Positions 57,677-64,000 of a stretch of 64,000 bases of DNA are shown here, piece after piece; the stretch's first letter is position 1; every line of letters starts with the position of its first letter. Made by a program: the position numbers and the translations under genes. The notes beneath the pieces are model-generated. The model saw nothing but the letters and a program-made list of their open reading frames with translations. It made no database searches and was not told the DNA's origin. The stretch covers positions 27,407-91,406 of the forward strand of contig CAMWFH010000008.1 in NCBI GenBank assembly GCA_947173485.1. Reading direction: 5' to 3'. This DNA comes from an uncultured Clostridia bacterium (GTDB lineage: Bacteria > Bacillota > Clostridia > Oscillospirales > Oscillospiraceae).

Positions 57677-59416
57677 GCTATCCTCACACATTGGCCCGCC
57701 AAGACCGTCCGAGCCATCGTCAGGCAGCGGCGGAAGGTCGATATCGTCCCCATCGGGGTCATCGTCGCCAAAAAGGTAAATATGTACCTTCTCCCCATCC
57801 CAAACGATGTCCTTGACAATCACCCGGAGGGCCAGCCGCTTTTGTTCCACCGTCATGTCGTCCATGGTACTGGCAAAGGACTTGAGCATATCCCGTAAAA
57901 TTTCAAAGGACTGCGCCTGGAGGTTCTGTTCCTGTAAAATTTGTTCCAGCTCCCGGATGTCTCCCTGGATGCTTTCACCCCGTTCTGACCTCTGATCGAT
58001 GCCGTCCAGGATGCTCTGCTCTCCGGGGGTACCGGCCATCTTCGCCAAAGAGCTTACCAGTGCGTCGATTTCTTTCTGGTTCTCCCGCTGGGCCTTTTTC
58101 AGCCGTTCCAGATCTGTTGTGAGCTGGCCGCTTTTTTCCACAAAGGCTTTCTTCCCCGCCGCCAGACGCCGGTTCAGCTCGCTCTTGTCCTCCGCCAGCT
58201 TCTTTATTTCAAAGCAAACCGCCCGATCAAGCTGGTTCCCGTTGATATCCTTGTTATCACATTTATGGCGGCGGCTCTTTTCCTTCAGCTCACACAAATA
58301 GCGGAAGTACCGCTCCCCATCGCCAGTCGTGCGGCTGGTGACCTTGGGCCTCATACAGTGTCCGCAGCGGCAGTGCAGAAGGCCAGACAACAGGGCCTCG
58401 TTGGTCTGCCCCGCCCGCCAGCGGTAGCTTTTGCTTTTGTTCTCGTCCAGTAGCCCCTGAACGGCGATCCAGTCCTCGCCGGATACGATACCCTCATGCT
58501 CCCCCACCGATACCACCCATTCCTCCATGGGCTTCTTTCGGGTAGTGCTTCCCTTGGTCTGCTCAGTGCGGTTGTAGGCCATGATGCCGTGGCTTCCGTC
58601 AAAGGCGCTCTGGTCGGAGAAGGGCTGAACGTCATTGGCAATCAAATATTGATACATGGCCCTGTCCGCCTTTGCGTAGACGGGGTTCACGATGATCTCA
58701 CGGATGGCAAAGCGGGAGAACGGCTTTCCCCGCCGTGTCTTGTAATCCTGGTTGAGCAGATAGGTTTCCAGCTTTGTCAAGGACTTCAATTCTAAAAACT
58801 TGGAGAAGATTTTCTGCACCAACTGGGCTTCCTCCGGGATCAGCTTCAGGTGGAAGGTCTTGCGCTTCTTCCCGTCCACCTTGCAGTATTCAGTACCCTC
58901 CGATTCGTAGCCGAGCGGGGTATTGCCGCCCAGCCAGCGGCCCGTTTTGGCAAGCTCCTGGAGGTTATCACGGATACGGTCGGCAATCGTTTCCCGTTCC
59001 ATCTGGGCCAAAGCCGCGACAAAGGTAAACATGAGCCGCCCGGTGGGGGTAGTCAGGTCGAAGTTTTCTTTGATGGAGATGAATGTCGCTCCATAATGCT
59101 CCAGCTCCTCCACAAATTCAAAACAATCCTTGGTATTGCGTGTGAGACGATCCAGGCGGTAGCACACAATGGTCTGTATTTTGTCATTATGCACGTCCTC
59201 CATCATCCGCCGGAAGTTGGGACGTTTCGTGCTGCCGCCGGAGAAGCCCTCGTCCTCATAGACCAGGGCGTTGTCTGCATACTCTTGTCCAAAGTTGCGG
59301 GAAATATATTGACGGCACATCTCGATCTGATTCTCGATGCTCTCGCCTTTGCCTGTGAATTTTGATTTTCTGGAATAGATTGCAAAGACCTGTTGCTTTG
59401 CTGTTGTTTGCATCAT
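57596..59416 (-). CDS. Large serine recombinase (SpoIVCA-like) of the sigK-intervening element
   Basis: 606 residues. Resolvase domain with nucleophile S15 in 'FAIYSRKS', 'RLDRLTRNTKDCFEFVEEL' and 'MERETIADRIRDNLQELAKTGRWLGG'. A recombinase domain follows ('PFSRFAIREIIVNPVYAK'), then a zinc ribbon ('GLLHCRCGHCMRP...CELK...HKCDN'), a coiled coil (~430-530) and a C-terminal strand 'VKDIVWDGEKVHIYLFGDDD'. It should excise the element and rebuild sigK in the mother cell. ATG follows GGGAGGT. Its last ~27 codons read through the predicted attachment site into the sigK exon in another frame. Confidence 0.93.
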   Translation of the reverse strand: MMQTTAKQQVFAIYSRKSKFTGKGESIENQIEMCRQYISRNFGQEYADNALVYEDEGFSGGSTKRPNFRRMMEDVHNDKIQTIVCYRLDRLTRNTKDCFEFVEELEHYGATFISIKENFDLTTPTGRLMFTFVAALAQMERETIADRIRDNLQELAKTGRWLGGNTPLGYESEGTEYCKVDGKKRKTFHLKLIPEEAQLVQKIFSKFLELKSLTKLETYLLNQDYKTRRGKPFSRFAIREIIVNPVYAKADRAMYQYLIANDVQPFSDQSAFDGSHGIMAYNRTEQTKGSTTRKKPMEEWVVSVGEHEGIVSGEDWIAVQGLLDENKSKSYRWRAGQTNEALLSGLLHCRCGHCMRPKVTSRTTGDGERYFRYLCELKEKSRRHKCDNKDINGNQLDRAVCFEIKKLAEDKSELNRRLAAGKKAFVEKSGQLTTDLERLKKAQRENQKEIDALVSSLAKMAGTPGEQSILDGIDQRSERGESIQGDIRELEQILQEQNLQAQSFEILRDMLKSFASTMDDMTVEQKRLALRVIVKDIVWDGEKVHIYLFGDDDPDGDDIDLPPLPDDGSDGLGGPMCEDSKRDPDVLPGPAEAPGGGLPLRYAGDR

Positions 59417-59433
59417 GGTACCTCCCGATAAAT

Positions 59434-60480
59434 CTATTTAAGTCTGAAGTAGCAGGTATTTTTTCCTTTGCTTTCCCGCTTCAACTCGCCAGACGCAACC
59501 AGCTTGCGCAGCCCTCCCTCGATGGAGCTCACGCTGAGAGATGGGCAAAGTTCCCGAATGTCCTGCTTGGTGAACCGTCCGATCTTTTGGAGCGTTGCCT
59601 GCCTGACGATTTCAACTGCCGGGAGTTTTGTCTCTACGAGGGCAAAACGATCTTCAAAATCTTTATAGGCCGCAAGGATTGTTCCAAGAATATATTTTAT
59701 GAAAGGGATAACATCTTCTGTCCCCTCATGCCAGCCGTCCTGTGACCTTGCCAGTGCGTCATAATACAGGTCTTTATTTTTGGCGATTTTCGCCTCCAAC
59801 GAGATATATTTTCCCACATAAAAGCCGCTTCGGTACAGCAGCAACGTTGTGAGCAGTCGGCTCATCCTGCCATTTCCATCGTTAAAGGGATGGATACATA
59901 AGAAGTCGTGAATAAAAACGGGGATTGCGATTAAGGGTTCCAATTCCATGTTGCCAATGACCCGATTGTATTCCTCGCAAATTTTGTCCAATGCTTCAGG
60001 TGTCTCAAATGGTGCGAGAGGCGTAAACAGGATTTCTGTATGACCATCGGGGTAGGTTGCACTGATATAGTTCTGCACGTTTTTCGTCCGCCCGGCCATC
60101 GGATTGTTCATGTGGCTGTATAAGATTTTGTGAAGCTGTAGGATATAGTTCTGGGTGATAGGGATAACGTCAAAGCTCTCATGGATGGTATTCAGCACAT
60201 CACGGTATCCTGCGATCTCCTGCTCATTTCTGTTTCTGGGCATGGTTTTTTCCTCCACAAGCTGCTTGATGCGGGTGTTGGTGGTAACGATGCCCTCAAT
60301 AGCATTGGAGGCTTCTGTACTCTGTATCTTAGCGATCTCAACCAGTTTTTCCAATTCATCCGGGCGCTGCTTCAAATATAGCTCCTGTTTTCCGGCTCCT
60401 TTGTAGATAGCGGCAATCAAGCCTAAAATGTCAGAGTCCCATTTCTGGCCTCGGATCACGGAGTAGTTAAAGGTTTTCAT
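59434..60480 (-). CDS. Fic family protein with N-terminal inhibitory motif and winged-helix tail
   Basis: 348 residues. The catalytic Fic motif HPFNDGNGR is intact (H197-R205), so AMP transfer from ATP to target hydroxyls is predicted. An N-terminal inhibitory helix motif [S/T]xxxE[G/N] is present as S58-NAI-E62-G63, placing it in the self-inhibited class. Residues ~285-348 are a winged helix ('FTKQDIRELCPSLSVSSIEGGLRKLV'), common in Fic proteins that act as regulators or toxins. It sits 17 bases upstream of the recombinase gene on the same strand, inside the skin-like element. Target unknown. Confidence 0.93.
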   Translation of the reverse strand: MKTFNYSVIRGQKWDSDILGLIAAIYKGAGKQELYLKQRPDELEKLVEIAKIQSTEASNAIEGIVTTNTRIKQLVEEKTMPRNRNEQEIAGYRDVLNTIHESFDVIPITQNYILQLHKILYSHMNNPMAGRTKNVQNYISATYPDGHTEILFTPLAPFETPEALDKICEEYNRVIGNMELEPLIAIPVFIHDFLCIHPFNDGNGRMSRLLTTLLLYRSGFYVGKYISLEAKIAKNKDLYYDALARSQDGWHEGTEDVIPFIKYILGTILAAYKDFEDRFALVETKLPAVEIVRQATLQKIGRFTKQDIRELCPSLSVSSIEGGLRKLVASGELKRESKGKNTCYFRLK

Positions 60481-60630
60481 TCCCTCACCTCCAGTTCATT
60501 TCCCTTAAATAATAAGGCATAATAAGGGAAAAGTCAAGATGCCAACTGCTTTAATTGTCAGTCAAAAAATTGATTTGGGGTAGATTTTTTCACGCCTTTT
60601 TGATATACTTGTCGAAAAGGCGGGGGTATC

Positions 60631-62597
60631 ATGAGAGAACTTATGCTGGAACTGCTAACCTACGAGCCGTTCGAAAAGTTCCTTCCAGAGGAAGAAAAGT
60701 ACATATGTCAGATTTTGTCCGAGAAGAAGCATTATCAGCCCCCGTCTATGATCCATGATTTATTTTCAGGCTTCTGTTATTATGTTGATTGTGTCAAAAG
60801 AAAGAAGCCTACGAGTATAGATTGGCTCCGGCACTGGAAGAATAAATATATCCAAAACAAGAATTATACGAATTCCCAAAAAAGCGAGCGGGTCTTATAT
60901 CCATGTCTCTTTAAGAAAGTCTGTTTCTACATAATTGTCCATGGAAATTTCAGCGATAAGGAGTTTATGGGGATTCTTGGTCTGTCTGTCAATCGTATCA
61001 AGAAGTGGGGCATCTCCACGCGATTTCGTAGATATGCGGAGGCAGACACTTATTCAGTAATCAGGACTTTTAGGGCTGGTGTGAAAAAGCCGTACATCGT
61101 TTCCTTAATTAAAAAATTATACTATGAAGCGGGGCGGCAAGTGAGCCACTCTAATCTATTAAAAGATTTGCCTACATTCGTAGATGTCTTTGCTGGTACT
61201 GCCAGCGTGGCGGCATCTGTTGTACCAGACGGGCGCCCGCACTCGAAAAAAAGCCGAAAGTAAATCCTATAATCAATGATTTTGACCCGTTGATATGCGC
61301 CTTTTTTTGGGCATTCACTTATTATCAGCGCGAGCTTCGCAAGAGAATCGCTGAATTTCATAATGGCATAATGGCAGACGACTTCGAGTCCACAGATTGG
61401 AGCTATGGTGCAGATGACTATGAAGCTCATTATGGAAGTTTTGACCCAAGAAATTTGCTTACAAACCCTAATGTATGGGATGATCCTGATACTAAGGAGA
61501 TTCTTATGGATTTTTGGGGATATACAGAAGATGAAATTAAGGGCGGCAAAGAACTCGCTTTACGCCATCAAGAGCTTGTCATTCGAGTCCGTAGTAACTA
61601 CATAGATGTCAAAAATTATTTGAAGTCACGTGACAGAGATGTCTTGCGGGAAAATACAGATTTTAACAAACTTCCGAAGAATATAACCTTCGATGGGCAT
61701 TTAAAGGATGAAATCGATACACAGGTTGACGAAATTTTGGATTACGCTTTGGCGATGTTTTTTTACTATTCGTTCCCGCCATCAGGGGAAAATGGCAATG
61801 TTTATCATGAGACTATCGCAGATGCGTGCAGCTATTTCTCATATTTAAGCAGATTACAAACCAACTTAGGTGTCGGCAGGAGGAAAAATAAGGCGGAGAA
61901 AGCTGAAACGCTGTTAGGACTCCAGCTTAAGGCCAGTTCACTTACTTTGGAGTCCACGGGGAAATTTGCTAAACATCTACGATATGCAAAGTTTTGTTGC
62001 AAAGACTTCAGGGATATATTGCAGAATGGCCCTGAAGCTGAAAAGATTTATTATTTGGACAGTCCCTATTTTCTTACTGTAGGTTACGATGTAGGCTTTT
62101 CAGAAGAAGATCATAAAGATATGTTGAACATTTTACGGGGCGCAAAATTCAAGTGGATTTTCTCCATGCAGTACAATCCATCTTCGAGGGATTGGCTCAC
62201 TGGCAGAAAAAGTCGTAGAAATCAGCCGCATATAAAAGATTATGGGGCCTATTATCGTGGTTTCTTTGCTCCGTTTCAGCTGAAGGCAGACCAAAGAACA
62301 TATGTAGAAACTGATGCTCCAATGGAAGATGCGAAAGAACTTTATGCAATCTTGTTCGATGTTAAAACAGCCAAGGAAAAAGGGCAGGAGATATATTCTG
62401 GAACAAAAGAGATGCTGGTGGTAAATTTCAACTGCTTGCCTATGATCCCGCTTCATGATTCAGCGGTCGTGCTTCCATTCGACAAGTTTTTACAATGCGC
62501 TGATGACGGCGTTGCCTATTCAGAAATTGTGCAGCGGGCAATCGCCTGGAGGAAGGACAACATCGAAAAAAATTACGCAGGCAAGGTTTCTGTATGA
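60631..62597 (+). pseudogene. D12-class (Dam-like) adenine DNA methyltransferase with a frameshift at an A7 tract
   Basis: Two frames join: 60631-61263 ends SRK-stop, and the continuing frame enters near 61250 and ends at 62597, giving ~655 residues. AdoMet motif I 'FVDVFAGTASVAASVV' lies just before the shift; 'INDFDPLICAFFW' lies after it, and the catalytic 'YYLDSPYF' (DPPY-like) near 62058. The shift falls at TCG-AAAAAAA-GCC (61245-61251): one more A would restore the frame. GC is about 41%. Either the gene is inactive, phase-variable by slippage, or the base count is a sequencing error. The N-terminal ~170 residues are not recognised. Confidence 0.75.
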
Positions 62598-62705
62598 CGC
62601 TCCCCCATTTTCGTTTTTGAGAGGGGTTCCTGTATGGCGAGGATTTTCTGTCCGTGGAGCAGGCTTCTTCAAACAGCTTGCGTTTCAATACCCGGCTTGA
62701 TCAGA

Positions 62706-62880
62706 AAAGAGGGGTATTTGGGCAAGCCGGGCCAATGCCATCAAGATTGCACCAGCGGCGTATGGATGCCCCTGCGAGGGCCAAAGAGGGGTATTTAGGC
62801 AGGCTAAGCCGCTGCCAATCAAGGTTGTGCCAGCGATATATGGATGCCTTTACGAGGGCCAAAGAGGGGTATTTGTATAG
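62706..62880. repeat. Tandem repeat, ~78-base units (two and a partial third)
   Basis: Units begin AAAGAGGGGTATTT at 62706, 62783 and 62861. On the minus strand each encodes a 26-residue pattern starting KYPSLAL with a conserved W..NLD core, but the frame is not part of a long gene, so this looks like a decayed repeat protein. Confidence 0.7.
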
Positions 62881-63159
62881 GCCAACATGGGATTGTAAAC
62901 AGCGTCAGAAGCTCACAAGTGCCATACAAAAGGTTGCAGTATTGCAGTATTATGCAAATTTTTCAAACTTTTTGCGTCGGTACGGGTGTCTAGGGGTCTA
63001 TAATAGACATTTATAATCAGAATGGATAGTTTTCCATTATATGAAAGCTTTATCCTCATCTCTGATTCTTTTCATCATCTTAAAATTTCATGTGTTTTTA
63101 TATCTGATATCATCACTAATTACTACTTGAGTAAGTCTGATGGAGTTGTCGTCCACTAT

Positions 63160-63298
63160 CACTCCCAGAGTCTGAGGATACGTATGATGGTAGTTTTTGC
63201 TGTTCAGTTATCCATTGGGCAGTACTAGTGGTGACGTAGCGAGACGGCTATAGCAGACAATACTCCGTATCCTCACCGTGTCCATTTAATCGGGAGTG
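63160..63298. repeat. Compound inverted repeat, possible structured RNA or element end
   Basis: Two nested complementary pairs: CACTCCC (63160-63166) with GGGAGTG (63292-63298), and GAGGATACG (63174-63182) with CGTATCCTC (63266-63274). The enclosed bases are not coding. No RNA family recognised. Confidence 0.5.
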
Positions 63299-63842
63299 TT
63301 GTCGAACATGGGGTGAGACTGGTAGTGTGATGATGATGCAACCTCAGACAGCCACTTGCAGCCCTGACAGGGGACGCATATACCCGGCTAACTCGACAGT
63401 TCCCCGAGTCCCCCGCCGTGGCGGTTTATGCTCGGGCGTTCCGTCAAGTATATGGTAATCCCACGTTCTTATTGTCATTAGGGAATCAGCTAAACAGTCA
63501 GTGAAGCACGAAAAGCCAGGACAGAACCCAGATGATATGGCTGCCGTGATAGAAAAGGCGAGTTTTTGCAATGCAGAGCAATCATGCAGCCTGCAAACCG
63601 CCAGTCTGCCGTGTAGCCACTCATGATGATGCCGTCAAGATGCGCCGGAAAGTGTTGATTTGTGCCGAGAAACCTGTGCTGTGTTCGCCGTCTTGGGGTA
63701 GTTGTTCACCCATGCAGGGCTAGGGCTGTCTCCATAGCAGATGCATAAAACACTTCTACTCCTTTTTAGTTGGCATCTTTTCTGTTAAAAGCTACCGATG
63801 GTTTCTTTTCTTTGAAAAGCGACCGTTGGCGTTTCCAGACAG
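63299..63842. other. Non-coding or decayed stretch
   Basis: About 540 bases with only short frames lacking starts and ribosome binding sites. I see no RNA gene or protein family here. Confidence 0.4.
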
Positions 63843-64000
63843 ATGGGGTAGCTTCCTGCCATTGGCGGCGTTGGCCCCTTGATGAGGATGGTTCCTCGCC
63901 ATTGGCGGCGTTGGCCCTTTGATGGGGTAGCTTCCCGCCGTTGGTGGCGTTGGCCCTTTGATGGGGTAGCTTCCCGCCGTTGGTGGCGTTGGCCCTTTGA
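63843..64000. repeat. 39-base minisatellite running off the window
   Basis: Four units: 63843-63881 (39), 63882-63921 (40, diverged), 63922-63960 and 63961-63999, the last two identical (ATGGGGTAGCTTCCCGCCGT...). The array continues past the end. Unit length is a multiple of three, and all frames stay open on the minus strand across the identical units. Confidence 0.85.

Larger units (their letters stand above)
57676..64000. mobile_element. Skin-like sigK-intervening element (left end and first 6.3 kb; right end off window)
   Basis: The left boundary is placed where the sigK C-terminal frame loses similarity, in the N-E codons near 57671-57676. Contents: serine recombinase, Fic protein, frameshifted adenine methylase, then decayed and repetitive DNA. 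GC drops from ~65% to ~40-50% inside. The other attachment site and the sigK N-terminal exon are expected beyond 64000. The exact crossover bases cannot be set without the other end. Confidence 0.85.

Noticed and set aside
62706..62880. Possible CRISPR array
   Set aside because: Units are directly adjacent with no unique spacers and the repeat is about 78 bases; no cas genes nearby.
63306..63842. Group II intron remnant
   Set aside because: I looked for a domain V-like hairpin and reverse transcriptase frame and found neither.
63843..64000. Possible CRISPR array in the 39-base repeats
   Set aside because: Contiguous minisatellite without spacers.
1..64000. tRNA or rRNA genes
   Set aside because: Scanning intergenic regions by eye gave no cloverleaf-like sequence with CCA-proximal features and no rRNA signature; a tRNA search program would be decisive.

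Overview
The window is GC-rich (about 60%) and looks like chromosome from a spore-forming, S-layer-bearing Clostridia bacterium, most likely an Oscillospiraceae-type gut organism. That placement is an inference. It rests on sporulation genes (spoIIIAA, spoIIIAB, a split sigK, a cotJC-like gene), three SLH-anchored surface proteins, a T-box leader, a cobalamin-type riboswitch and codon usage. I ran no searches; all family names come from reading motifs.

Layout: 0-1.3 kb holds a partial cupin, a HIT protein and a broken DUF3592-like gene. 1.4-5.9 kb holds a Trp T-box leader driving trpB2 and a cupin, then a BspA-type LRR/SLH protein behind a long structured leader. 6-9.3 kb holds glnS and a MATE pump. 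9.4-14.8 kb is a six-gene, same-strand cluster of SUFU/TPR, DUF4261, DUF2262 and unknown proteins, resembling orphan polymorphic-toxin immunity genes; an XRE-membrane regulator follows.

15.9-28.0 kb reads as a defence island. The minus strand carries methylase, EcoRI-like endonuclease, PARG-type hydrolase, Uma2 nuclease and KptA in close succession. The plus strand carries a 2086-residue protein with cold-shock-like modules and a C-terminal ATPase, start-stop coupled to a second ATPase with a HEPN RNase motif. This pair is my best candidate for an undescribed system.

28-36 kb has an AraC-GNAT regulator with a MATE pump, then a giant SLH protein with a DUF4430 (transcobalamin-like) domain behind a cobalamin-type riboswitch. 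36-39.7 kb is a scrappy region: a truncated kinase, comFB, AT-rich unknowns, an XRE regulator and a type I toxin-antitoxin locus with antisense RNA. 39.8-46 kb is a MacAB-like export operon that includes an SLH protein and a DUF434 protein. 46.6-48.8 kb has a third MATE pump and a CotJC-like manganese catalase. 48.9-53.7 kb is livJHMGF. 53.9-57.2 kb has spoIIIAA-AB without the rest of the operon, malQ and a YjfB-like gene.

From about 57.68 kb to the window end lies a skin-like element that splits sigK. It carries a large serine recombinase, a Fic protein, a frameshifted adenine methylase and repeat-rich DNA. Its far end and the sigK N-terminal half are outside the window.
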